Notes under the pieces: model-generated
What the model saw: the letters and a program-made list of their open reading frames with translations, nothing else
Told to the model about the DNA's origin: nothing
Database searches by the model: none
Shown: in pieces, positions 33,852 to 42,656 of the stretch
How positions within the stretch are numbered: the first letter of the stretch is position 1
Layout of the letters: the number at the start of each line of letters is the position of its first letter
Position numbers and translations under genes: made by a program
Assembly (NCBI GenBank): GCA_947178165.1
Contig: CAMWXH010000002.1
Location: 1-64,000 of the forward strand
Origin: an uncultured Porphyromonadaceae bacterium
GTDB taxonomy: Bacteria > Bacteroidota > Bacteroidia > Bacteroidales > Muribaculaceae
Reading direction: 5' to 3'
DNA length: 64,000 bases

Positions 33852-34038
33852 TTCATTTCCCTTTTGTCATGCTCTTTTGAGCATCTTCGGCAGGGCTGGC
33901 CGTTTTTCGTGCAAGTCAAGAACTGCGGCCACAAGGGAGGAAAAGACAAGTGTGAAGTCGGAGACGGAAAGTTCAGTGTCACTTGACGTTCCTCCCGGAC
34001 GCAGTAACTTTGCACAGAAAAACGCTACCCGGACGAGG
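33852..34038 (-). repeat. Leader-type repeat C, copy 2
   Basis: The second copy of the 187-bp element at 31512-31698. It contains a short ATGCTC-TTTT-GAGCAT hairpin (33869-33884) and the same plus-strand TTG-19 nt-TAACTTTG (33983-34012). It starts 24 nt upstream of the 33828 start. The remainder of 34039-34154 holds nothing recognisable. Confidence 0.75.
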
Positions 34039-34154
34039 CTCAGTGCTCACAAGTGAAAAGTGTAATACCTCAATGTATCACAAAAAAACTCAAAACAACA
34101 TCCTTTTAAAGATGAAGTTTTGAGCTTATATAGTAGGATGGTATATTTTACAGT

Positions 34155-35813
34155 TTAAGGCTGATATACTCCTTTATGGTATCCGCCGCCAAGCCACTTT
34201 CCAGTATCAAGCCATACTTCATAGAAATAGCACCATTCAGCCGCCCATGGTACTATGGTTCTTGAAATGAACTTTTGTGGTGTCCATTCGCCTTCAGCGT
34301 ATAGACATAACATCTGTTTGCCATGCTTGCTATCTCTATAGATGTGATTGAAATCCGCATCTTCCATCTTCCTAACAAGATTGTTTGGCTTCACAACTTC
34401 GATAATCGGACACGTTCCATGGGTAAAGGAGACGCGTAGCGTGTATTCATCACTTTTGGGAGTGGGCCTTACCGTAATATACCATTGAGCCTTCCCCTTA
34501 ACCAGAGTACCTCTTGATTCGGGATAATCATCTATTAGTTTTCTCAACTGAGTTTGAACAGGAATAGCACATATTCTTTTAGAAAAAGCAGGCATATTAC
34601 CGGCAAGGTTAGTATGAGGTGGAGATGATATTCGGTTCGCAGCGGTTGTCAGAGTGCCAGTTGTGGAACTTATTCCTACTAATCCTGATTTTACAGCCTG
34701 ATGTATTTTGTCTCCCTCGATTGCCCTAGCTCTAACCGTAGCTGTCTCTCCGAATATTTCCTTGAGTTTACGTTTATAAGCTTCACCGTTTAAGTTAACT
34801 AAAGCTTGAATATCTGCTTTAAGTGCTTCTATCCATTTGTAAAAGAAAATTTTTTTCTGGGATTTTTCTTCCCACTTATCAGCGAAATTCTCTCTGTTGT
34901 TGACTGGATTACGCACAAAATACGTTCTTCCATCGTATGTGATGTAATTGGTCATGTTATTGATTACATACACGAGTGTATCCAAGAGGTTGCCATCCGG
35001 GGCATGGTCATAAGCTTGGGCAGCCAGAGTCGTCAGAAGAATTGAGACAGGCATATCCTCATGACCATCAAACATCATATCTCTATGACGTTTTAATAAC
35101 ATTACAATCTTTTGAAGAATGGTTTTGGTCTTAGGTGCCTGATATTTTGGAAATGCTTCAACCTCGGCTCTAAGAAGTAAAGCGGAAGCACTTTTATGTT
35201 TCAGTTCATTTTTCAGAGCAATCATAAGAAACCAATCAGCATACCCAATCGGATTACTCTGAGGCCAATTGGGGCGAAAAGTATCCCAATTATATCCTTG
35301 ATGCTTTTTGTCTGTAATCGCGAGTATATAATCGTTAGGATTTAAGCTCTTCATTTGAATACTACGAATATAGTCTGCTGATATGGCACAGGGTAGTACG
35401 TCCACGTGACTACCATTAGCATACACTATTGTCACGCATCTTCGTCCGCCATTTTTATCCTTCAGCATTTTCCCATAAACAGGGTCGTTAAGAAGTGCTT
35501 TGAGAACAGCCTCTTTTACCATTTTCTGAGTCCAAGAGGACGGGATATTTCGCAATTCGACTATAACATCAACATCGAAGTTACCATCGTTTTTGTGAGA
35601 TCGAGTACTTGTCCCCAGACGCATAGAGCCTTGTGGTCTAAGCTTAGGATTAAAGGCTGCAAGAACAGTATTGTTATTAAGTGCTCTTGTTATGGCACTG
35701 TATTGTTGTTCTGCTTGTTGAAACATGGCTTCCGTTGGCGCGATGCTTTCGGAAACTGTTTCAAGAACCAGACTGAGGTAAGCCCTCATATTTGTAGGAA
35801 CTGTCAAAGTCAT
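34155..35813 (-). CDS. CBASS CD-NTase with a fused E2-like C-terminal domain
   Basis: 552 aa. The nucleotidyltransferase core is clear: GS at 62-63 (RPQGSMRLGT), the catalytic pair D80/D82 (FDVDVIVEL) and the third Asp D138 (HVDVLPC). CD-NTases make cyclic oligonucleotide alarms on phage infection. Beyond the usual 350-400 residues, the last 110 residues read like a ubiquitin-conjugating E2 fold: beta strands, H490 in FNHIYRD, a candidate catalytic Cys503 in MLCLYAEGEW, then TIVPWAAEW and the YEVWLDTGKWLGGGYH end seen in E2-only CBASS proteins. E2 domains in type II(-short) CBASS are separate genes that conjugate the cyclase; here they appear fused, with no E1 or JAB gene nearby. The start overlaps the effector stop (ATGA). 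Confidence 0.75.
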   Translation of the reverse strand: MTLTVPTNMRAYLSLVLETVSESIAPTEAMFQQAEQQYSAITRALNNNTVLAAFNPKLRPQGSMRLGTSTRSHKNDGNFDVDVIVELRNIPSSWTQKMVKEAVLKALLNDPVYGKMLKDKNGGRRCVTIVYANGSHVDVLPCAISADYIRSIQMKSLNPNDYILAITDKKHQGYNWDTFRPNWPQSNPIGYADWFLMIALKNELKHKSASALLLRAEVEAFPKYQAPKTKTILQKIVMLLKRHRDMMFDGHEDMPVSILLTTLAAQAYDHAPDGNLLDTLVYVINNMTNYITYDGRTYFVRNPVNNRENFADKWEEKSQKKIFFYKWIEALKADIQALVNLNGEAYKRKLKEIFGETATVRARAIEGDKIHQAVKSGLVGISSTTGTLTTAANRISSPPHTNLAGNMPAFSKRICAIPVQTQLRKLIDDYPESRGTLVKGKAQWYITVRPTPKSDEYTLRVSFTHGTCPIIEVVKPNNLVRKMEDADFNHIYRDSKHGKQMLCLYAEGEWTPQKFISRTIVPWAAEWCYFYEVWLDTGKWLGGGYHKGVYQP

Positions 35814-36988
35814 AGATTAGAAATTGTTATGGCCTCCTTGTCCATATTTAATGATGAGATATAATCGTATATACGAAGGCTGTTATTAGCCTTTTTCATA
35901 TATTTCAATCCAAACATGACTGCTGCCGAATTTGGAATCGCTGAATATACATGAATAATGTCTCCTGGCGCTTTTGAAATTTCATCAAGTAAGTTGAGCA
36001 CCGTCTCGCCGAATACGTTAAGACGATGACTGGATTTTATGGATTCATAATGAGGACCCTCAAAAGGCATTATTTCCCAGATGGCTGATACTCCGTCATC
36101 GATTCTATCTCTTATTGGAGAAGTCAGACTTAAAAGTAAAACTTTACGTGCAGGTCTCAAACGCTTCTGGTCTGGTCGAAATATTTTGAATCTTATTTCA
36201 CCTTCGTCAGTATCATTCTTCCATGCCCATTGATTGTCTTCCCCTCTAAAAAGATTTTGAATGTTGGTAACATTGAAATCTGCAAGAAGGTGTCCGAACA
36301 GAATTAGCAATGGAATTGGGGCAATACCAAAAACTGCAAGCTTTTCTCCCTGTTTAATACATGGGGCGACTTCATTCTTGAATTGAGCGCGTAACTCTTT
36401 TTCTGCTATTTCCCAGTAATCTTTATCTCGCTCGGTTCCGCTAATATGGATTATTATTTCAGCCGGATGTTGGTTTCCTACAAAGTAGTCGGGGAAAAGG
36501 GCTTCTCGAATTTGATTATCAGAAATGGTTATAGGTTGAGCACCGATAGGAGCGCAAAATCGCACAGCTCTACGGCATTTTTCATGGGTTGGATTAGTCT
36601 GAGCTTTGATTCTACGTTCATGATCCTCCTTCCACTTTCTGAGTAGACTTTCATCATACTTGCCTTCGTTTTCCTTTTTGTCAATCATTGTATGACAAGT
36701 AGGACAGAGGATCATAATGTTGTCTTCGCTGTCGATATACTCCTGAGGATAATCCTTTACGTTCGGACGTGGACCATCGGTGCTGTGCGCGATAATGTGA
36801 GCCAATTCCCCAAACTTACCCTTGTCACCGAGGTACTCGTGGTTTAAAAGATAGCTGTTGCACATACAACAGTATCCTCCGCATTTGACCCATAATCGGA
36901 TCTGCTGTTCAGTTGTCCATTTCGGCCTTCTGCCGTGTAGGAACAAATTTGACTGTTCTTCAAAGTTTAGTTTCTTTGCCATAGGCAT
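35810..36988 (-). CDS. cap5: CBASS effector Cap5-like: HNH endonuclease-SAVED fusion
   Basis: 392 aa. The N-terminal HNH domain (about 25-125) has zinc Cys pairs C40/C43 and C95/C98, the catalytic His in ELAHIIAHS (H64), N90 and H99. The C-terminal SAVED domain (about 160-392) has the LLILFGHLLAD helix and VYSAIPNSAAVMFG. SAVED senses a cyclic dinucleotide or trinucleotide and triggers nuclease activity that destroys cell DNA. It is first in the two-gene operon with the CD-NTase. An alternative start two codons in (36982) cannot be excluded. Confidence 0.88.
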   Translation of the reverse strand: MPMAKKLNFEEQSNLFLHGRRPKWTTEQQIRLWVKCGGYCCMCNSYLLNHEYLGDKGKFGELAHIIAHSTDGPRPNVKDYPQEYIDSEDNIMILCPTCHTMIDKKENEGKYDESLLRKWKEDHERRIKAQTNPTHEKCRRAVRFCAPIGAQPITISDNQIREALFPDYFVGNQHPAEIIIHISGTERDKDYWEIAEKELRAQFKNEVAPCIKQGEKLAVFGIAPIPLLILFGHLLADFNVTNIQNLFRGEDNQWAWKNDTDEGEIRFKIFRPDQKRLRPARKVLLLSLTSPIRDRIDDGVSAIWEIMPFEGPHYESIKSSHRLNVFGETVLNLLDEISKAPGDIIHVYSAIPNSAAVMFGLKYMKKANNSLRIYDYISSLNMDKEAITISNL

Positions 36989-37044
36989 AATTATTAAGTG
37001 TTTTTAATAATAGAATCCTTGGCACGAAAAAGGTCGTAAAACGC

Positions 37045-37171
37045 TTGGGTATGCCAAAATAATTGGCTACCTTTGCCGTGCCGAAGGGATCTTGGTCGGT
37101 CCCGAAGGACAAACGAATAAATTAAACCATCGAAAGAGGCTGTGTGCAAGACAGTCTCTTTCTCTTTTTTT
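37045..37171 (+). ncRNA. Putative small RNA with its own promoter and terminator
   Basis: TTG at 37045-37047, 21 nt, TACCTTTG at 37069-37076 form a promoter. A terminator hairpin (GAAAGAGGCTGT at 37132-37143 with 37151-37162, one wobble) is followed by T residues to about 37170. The roughly 90-nt transcript between (about 37082-37170) has no ORF and contains a GTCC-CGAA-GGAC hairpin at 37099-37110. It is divergent from the CBASS operon. Confidence 0.45.
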
Positions 37172-37558
37172 ACTGTCTTTTCTTTGGTCTATAAAGTAAT
37201 AATATGGTTATGGCAGAATATGCCGCTGTTCTGAATGCAAAAGTAATCATTTCTAACGAAATAACAAATCTGCTCTATTGTAATGTTTTTCGTTTTGGGA
37301 AACTTTTTCTTTGACCAGTTTGTTCAATTACTTGAATCATTGTTAGATAAGATTTTTTTTGACAAACTTTTTTAGATTATTTCGATAGAAAGTCTATTAA
37401 GGTGTCACACATTCTTTAGAAAAAGCTTGACATAGTAGCTCTCTACTATATGCCAAAACTTCTATAAGGGTATTCATGGTCAAGTTTCGGAAAAGATGTT
37501 CTTGAGCATATAAGGCTGCAAAGATAATGAAAAACTTTTACATATCGTCAAAATTCGC
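37172..37558. other. Intergenic region between CBASS and BREX
   Basis: 387 bases, AT-rich, with no ORF I accept and no repeat of the A, B or C families. Confidence 0.5.
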
Positions 37559-37566
37559 TAACTTTG
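37559..37566 (+). promoter_or_regulatory. -7 box of the BREX operon
   Basis: TAACTTTG 27 nt before the ATG of the HTH regulator at 37594. The -33 is only TTT-like. It is the only promoter signal I see ahead of the BREX genes. Confidence 0.6.
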
Positions 37567-37593
37567 CGTTCAACATTATGAAATAGATGAACA

Positions 37594-37797
37594 ATGGAGG
37601 ATCTAAACCGGATTAAACTAGTTTTAGTTGAGAAAAAACGTACAAGCAAATGGTTGGCTCAGGAAGTTGGACGAGATCCGGCAACTGTCTCAAAATGGTG
37701 TACGAATGTCTCTCAGCCTGACTTATATACATTCAAACGGATTGCAGAACTATTGGATGTGGATGTGCGAGAACTTATTTGTAAAACAAAACAATAA
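37594..37797 (+). CDS. XRE-family HTH regulator of the BREX locus
   Basis: 67 aa, essentially one HTH_3 (Cro/CI) domain: RTSKWLAQEVGRDPATVSKW is the helix-turn-helix, followed by QPDLYTFKRIAELLDVDVRE. It begins 2 nt before the brxA gene's spacer (gap of 2 nt), so it is part of the operon. Small XRE regulators often lead Bacteroidetes defence operons and probably repress their own promoter. Confidence 0.85.
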   Translation: MEDLNRIKLVLVEKKRTSKWLAQEVGRDPATVSKWCTNVSQPDLYTFKRIAELLDVDVRELICKTKQ

Positions 37798-37799
37798 CA

Positions 37800-38435
37800 A
37801 TGGCAAAGAAAAATATCGATAGCCCATATTCTGCGGCTTTGGGTGGCGGCGGTTTCCTGTTTGAGGAAACTAATGCTTTATTGCCATTGCTTCAGTCGCC
37901 GGATGCGTCAGAGCTATTGAAAAATGAAATCGTGCATAATCGGCTGCTTCACATGAATGCCGAACGCACCCGGTCAAAAGCTGTTCTCGAAATCCGAAGG
38001 AGGTATGATATGATGTCTCCGGAATTCTGGAATGAATATCAGGCAATGTCGGAGGATAACAGAAGGGCTGCGCTTTTCTATGTGATTTTGAAGACATATA
38101 AAATAGTCTTCGACTTCCATGTCGGAGTATCAATGAAGAAGTGGAGGTCAATTGACAGAAAGGTCGAATTGACCGACCTTATGATTGAACTGGACGAAAT
38201 ATCAGCCCGCGATGAGTTTGTCGATTCATGGACAGATGCCACCAAGCGAAAGATAGCAAGTGCCTATCTCACTATTCTCAGGAAATCTGGAATGTGTGAC
38301 AAGTCAGGCAATCTCTCGCCTCTGAAGTTTGACAATACCGGTTTTTACCTTTACGGTTTGGGCGAACCGTGGTTTTTAGAGGCTTCCTTTATGCCTCCAT
38401 ATCAGATTGAAACCCTTAAGCAGCAGACGATATGA
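37800..38435 (+). CDS. brxA: BREX protein BrxA (DUF1819)
   Basis: 211 aa, with the DUF1819 pattern: YSAALGGGGFLFEET at the start, an RRRYDMMSPEFWNEY helix and a C-terminal YLYGLGEPWFLEA strand. BrxA is a small DNA-binding helical protein required for BREX phage restriction. It overlaps brxB by 4 nt (ATGA). Order A-B-C-X identifies a type I-like BREX. Confidence 0.85.
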   Translation: MAKKNIDSPYSAALGGGGFLFEETNALLPLLQSPDASELLKNEIVHNRLLHMNAERTRSKAVLEIRRRYDMMSPEFWNEYQAMSEDNRRAALFYVILKTYKIVFDFHVGVSMKKWRSIDRKVELTDLMIELDEISARDEFVDSWTDATKRKIASAYLTILRKSGMCDKSGNLSPLKFDNTGFYLYGLGEPWFLEASFMPPYQIETLKQQTI

Positions 38436-39055
38436 GAGATATGACGATGGCCGAACTATACGAGCTTCTCAATTCAAAGAAGTTTCAGGATACTGAGGAG
38501 GGAGATCTCTTCTACAATTTCTTTATATATCAGTATTCTGCTGAAAGAGAATATGAAATGAGAGAGCATATCATTGAATTCAAGCGGAATCTTAAACGCC
38601 CGACTTCATACGTGGATGTGCTCACCATAGATATATTCGATGAGTTCTGCAAGTTCCTGGACGGGAAGAAATTTCTGCGCCATCCCTCGATGTTGAAATA
38701 TTTAAGGGATAAAGAAGATGCTGATCCGGAGAATGCCGGAAGTGTTCAGGATACTTTGTCGCGCAATGCACACAGTAAAGACTTTATCAAGTATCTCCAT
38801 GAACGCATCCTGGAGCATAAAGAGATTAAGGACGGATTGAAACGACCGTATGTCTTTCTATATGGCATCGGTGCCATGTATCCATATTTGAGAGTCAATG
38901 ACCTGCTGGCTATGTACGAGGACTTCAATATTTCCAATGCATACAAGCTTCTTGTCTTCTATCCTGGCAATAGTGTCCGGAATTCATTCTCTCTTTTCAG
39001 TATGCTGCCCGACCATCATACCTATCGTGCCATTCGACTTGTAAATGAAGATTAA
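38432..39055 (+). CDS. brxB: BREX protein BrxB (DUF1788)
   Basis: 207 aa, fitting DUF1788: RPTSYVDVLTIDIFDEFCKF, RPYVFLYGIGAMYPYLRVND and LLVFYPGNSV near the end. BrxB is a core BREX component of unknown chemistry. It starts inside the brxA stop and lies 3 nt before brxC. Confidence 0.85.
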   Translation: MRDMTMAELYELLNSKKFQDTEEGDLFYNFFIYQYSAEREYEMREHIIEFKRNLKRPTSYVDVLTIDIFDEFCKFLDGKKFLRHPSMLKYLRDKEDADPENAGSVQDTLSRNAHSKDFIKYLHERILEHKEIKDGLKRPYVFLYGIGAMYPYLRVNDLLAMYEDFNISNAYKLLVFYPGNSVRNSFSLFSMLPDHHTYRAIRLVNED

Positions 39056-39058
39056 GCC

Positions 39059-42000
39059 ATGCTTTTAAAAGATATATACGAAAAGAAAATTACTCGTCAG
39101 GTCAATCCTGCCGTCAGCGCAACTAAACTTGATAAGGAGACTAAGGATATTGAAATTGGTGAATATGTATTCACCGATGAGATTCTCAATGGCATTTATA
39201 GAATATTGAATGCCATACGCAATAATGAGCCGTATGACCATGTGGGTATGTGGATCAACGGTTACTACGGCTCCGGAAAATCTCATTTCTTGAAATATTT
39301 CGATTATTGCATATCTCCGGAGACAAGGGATTTTGCAATGTCTCGGCTTATCGAGGCCGTGGAAGACATAGACCCGCTTGACGATAACAATAATCTGGAG
39401 TTTTCAAAAGAAGACTTGCAGGCTATCCATACATGGTTGAAACGGGCTGAAATAGACACACGTATTTTCAATCTTGAAACGTCAAAAGACTATTCTTCTG
39501 ACAATAAGGTTGTGTTTCTGCATGTGTTCTGGAATGAGTTCAATAAATTGAGGGGATTCAACGAATTCAACATCACACTCGCCCAGCATCTTGAAAAGCC
39601 CCTTCAGGAGAAAGGTGTATTTGAAGCCTTCAAGCAGAGGATTGCAGAAGAAGGAGGCGATTGGGAGACCGATGCTGCCGACCTTGTGGACAACGAACTA
39701 CAGTGGGTGCTTGACATTGCAAAAGATCTCGCGCCTACATTGGATCTTGAGAGCATACGTCTCAGAATACTCAATCGTGACACCAATATGAGTATCAAGA
39801 ACTTCGCTCGCGAATTGAATTCTTGGCTGAAAAATAAGGGGGAGGACTACCGTCTTGTTCTTCTTGCTGATGAGGTATCACAATTTATCAATAAGGACAA
39901 AGACCGCTACCTGAATCTTCAGGAGATTGTGACACACCTATCCGAATCTTGCGGCAATAAGGTGTGGATTGCATGTACCGCCCAGCAAGATCAGTCGGAA
40001 GTGATTGAAGAATGTAACCTGACGGAGGCTACCGACAGCACTGGCAAGATTCTCGGACGATTCGAGGTTCAGGTTTCGCTTAAAGGTACTCAACCGGAAT
40101 ATATCACTCAGAAGCGCATCCTTGACAAGAATGAGTTGGCAAAGAAGCCCCTTCTTGCTCTTTATAAGAAAGAGGAAAACGGCTTCTCCCAGCGTTTCGC
40201 CCTACCGGCATCTTACAAAGGGTTCACGTCGGCTGATGAATTTGTGGATTTCTATCCGTTTGTACCCTATCAGTTCAAACTGATCATGCAGGTGTTCAAT
40301 AACTTCCTGAAACTCGGCTATGTCGCGAAGGAAGTGAAGGGCAACGAGCGAAGCATCATCAAAGTAGTACATGCTACTGCAAAGCGCAATGCGGAGGGAG
40401 AGGTTGGTCAACTTATTTCCTTTGATCAGCTCTACGACAATATGTTCGAGACAGGTCTGCAAAACCGTGGTCAGAATGCCATAAAGAATGCCGACAAGAT
40501 GGCAGAGGAATATCCCGGTGACAAAAGACTTGCCCACCGCGTAGTCAATGTCCTCTTCATGATATGCAACATATCTGATACTGACAAACTGATATTCCCT
40601 GCTACCTTGCAAAATATAACCACACTTCTTCTCAACGACTTCACCACTCCGTTTGTGACTGTCAAGGAGGAGGTGCGGAAGGTTGTGGAGTTCCTCTGCG
40701 AAAAGAATGTGATACGTGAGGAGAAAGCCCGTAAGGGTCTTGATCCGTTCTATTCTTTCTATTCTGAGGAGGAAATGAAGGTCGCGGAACTCATCAAGAA
40801 TCAGATTGTCGATACGACGTATCAAGCAACACAGCTTCAGGATATAATCCAGAAGTACTTCACCTCAATGCGGCCGAAAGAACAGTATAAGACACGTTCT
40901 TTTTCCGTCGGCAGCTCAGTCATGCAGAAGACATTCCTCAATGCGAATAATCCGGATGTCAACGTGGAATTCAATATGGATGCCGGAGTAGAGGTAGGAG
41001 ATATGATACTTCGCAATCCTTCAAACCGTCTTCTCTTCCTGTTGGGAAAAGATTTCCACGCCGACAGCCGCCTGCGTAATGACTTCGCCTGGTACTGCAA
41101 GGTTCAGAAATACGCCGAGACTCCTGTTGCAAACGAGGATAACGCAAAGGTGCGTGAAGAGTTCGGCAAACGTGCATTGGAAACCCTTCAGACTCAGATT
41201 ATACCCAAGATGCGTGCAATTCTGGACAACAGCCCTGTCTTGTCCGGAAATTCCGAGATAGATTCCATGTTGCTCAATGGCAAGAAAGGACCGGAACGTT
41301 ATACCGAAGCCATGAGGTATCATCTCGCTGCGATATATCCGCAGGCGGGAATGGTGGATTCTACATCCATTCCCCGCGATACGGCCTCGCTCCGCGCTGC
41401 CATAAACAGGTCTGTACAACCCGGTGAATACGAAGGTTTGGGAGCCGCTCTTACTCCGGCTGAACAGGAACTGGAGCGACACTTGATGAAGCAGGGAGGT
41501 CTGGACGTCAACCTGTCGCAGATTACTGCCAAGTTTGCTCAGCCACCCTATGGATGGTTGGAGATATGCACTATGTATGTGGTCAATGAACTTGTGCGCC
41601 GTCATCGCCGTGATTTCTCCTACGCCAACAACCGAAATGTAGACGCTTCAACTGTAGCGGCCAAAATTGTGACCGAGACCAATAAGTTTGCTGTGCGCGA
41701 AGGTGAGGCTCTACCCCAGGAGCTGGTAAACAGATTCATTGATGCGTGGAAGAATGTGTTCGGCGTTAGCCAGACCTTCCATTCCACTGATTCGACTCAG
41801 ATCTACCGTACGGCACAGGATGCGCTGACCACCCTCATAGCAAATTATGAGGAAGAGATAAGGAAATACCGTAAATACGCATTCATAACTCCGCTGAGCG
41901 ATTTCATCGATCTTTTGCGAAAATGGCAACCAATCCGCGACATCGCCAAGTTCTTCAATACGGTCATTGAAGACTCTGCTTATGCTGCCCGTCTTATGGA

Positions 42001-42649
42001 TTCCTGCAAGGAGGTACTGGAGTTCGTGCATGATCAGATTGGTAAGTTTGATGAGATAGTTCGTTTTGCCGACGAAAACCGTGATAACTTCCCATTCCTG
42101 GCAGACGGAGAGCGCGAACTTGCCTCCGACCTTCAGGGATTGAGCACTCTCTCATGGCCATTCCGTATCCGTGATTTTATCAAGAAGAAGAAAGAAGTCG
42201 AGAACGCGCTCAACGAAGTTCGCAACAGAATCCGTGAAGAGATTAAGGCGGAATATCTTAAAACCTACGACCTTCTGCGCCGAAGTGCTGAGGATGAAGG
42301 TGTGGAATCGGCGATAGTTGCGGAGCCCGAGGCAATTTACGGAAATAAATGCCTCCCCGGAAATATCTTAGTCCTCCGTAACAATCTGAACACTGACGAC
42401 TATTTCAGCCGTGAGGCGGCAAAGATACAGCAGGAGAAACTTCGCCGACAGACTCCCCCTCCATCTCATACGGGTGGAGATCCGACTCAACCGCAACCAA
42501 AGCCAAATAAACTTCCCTGCAACCTTACCCTTGATACCCGAGTGGTAGGTCTTGACAATGAGGCTGCGGTTGACGCCTACCTCGCACGTCTTAAAGAGAA
42601 GATCATGGAGAAAATCAACGACAATAAAATCGTCACCATCATAAAATAA
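39059..42649 (+). CDS. brxC: BREX ATPase BrxC
   Basis: 1196 aa. The P-loop is GYYGSGKSH at about 68-76, close to the N terminus as is usual for BrxC/PglY. A LVLLADEVSQFI stretch near 270 is the likely Walker B. The long C-terminal part is helical. BrxC is a large AAA+ ATPase required for both host methylation and phage exclusion. The length is normal for the family, and base composition is less AT-rich than in the insertion downstream of pglX. Confidence 0.9.
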   Translation: MLLKDIYEKKITRQVNPAVSATKLDKETKDIEIGEYVFTDEILNGIYRILNAIRNNEPYDHVGMWINGYYGSGKSHFLKYFDYCISPETRDFAMSRLIEAVEDIDPLDDNNNLEFSKEDLQAIHTWLKRAEIDTRIFNLETSKDYSSDNKVVFLHVFWNEFNKLRGFNEFNITLAQHLEKPLQEKGVFEAFKQRIAEEGGDWETDAADLVDNELQWVLDIAKDLAPTLDLESIRLRILNRDTNMSIKNFARELNSWLKNKGEDYRLVLLADEVSQFINKDKDRYLNLQEIVTHLSESCGNKVWIACTAQQDQSEVIEECNLTEATDSTGKILGRFEVQVSLKGTQPEYITQKRILDKNELAKKPLLALYKKEENGFSQRFALPASYKGFTSADEFVDFYPFVPYQFKLIMQVFNNFLKLGYVAKEVKGNERSIIKVVHATAKRNAEGEVGQLISFDQLYDNMFETGLQNRGQNAIKNADKMAEEYPGDKRLAHRVVNVLFMICNISDTDKLIFPATLQNITTLLLNDFTTPFVTVKEEVRKVVEFLCEKNVIREEKARKGLDPFYSFYSEEEMKVAELIKNQIVDTTYQATQLQDIIQKYFTSMRPKEQYKTRSFSVGSSVMQKTFLNANNPDVNVEFNMDAGVEVGDMILRNPSNRLLFLLGKDFHADSRLRNDFAWYCKVQKYAETPVANEDNAKVREEFGKRALETLQTQIIPKMRAILDNSPVLSGNSEIDSMLLNGKKGPERYTEAMRYHLAAIYPQAGMVDSTSIPRDTASLRAAINRSVQPGEYEGLGAALTPAEQELERHLMKQGGLDVNLSQITAKFAQPPYGWLEICTMYVVNELVRRHRRDFSYANNRNVDASTVAAKIVTETNKFAVREGEALPQELVNRFIDAWKNVFGVSQTFHSTDSTQIYRTAQDALTTLIANYEEEIRKYRKYAFITPLSDFIDLLRKWQPIRDIAKFFNTVIEDSAYAARLMDSCKEVLEFVHDQIGKFDEIVRFADENRDNFPFLADGERELASDLQGLSTLSWPFRIRDFIKKKKEVENALNEVRNRIREEIKAEYLKTYDLLRRSAEDEGVESAIVAEPEAIYGNKCLPGNILVLRNNLNTDDYFSREAAKIQQEKLRRQTPPPSHTGGDPTQPQPKPNKLPCNLTLDTRVVGLDNEAAVDAYLARLKEKIMEKINDNKIVTIIK

Positions 42650-42656
42650 TTCCGAT

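Noticed and set aside
40202..40825. 207-codon minus-strand frame inside brxC
   Set aside because: Antisense to brxC, with no promoter, start context or domain.
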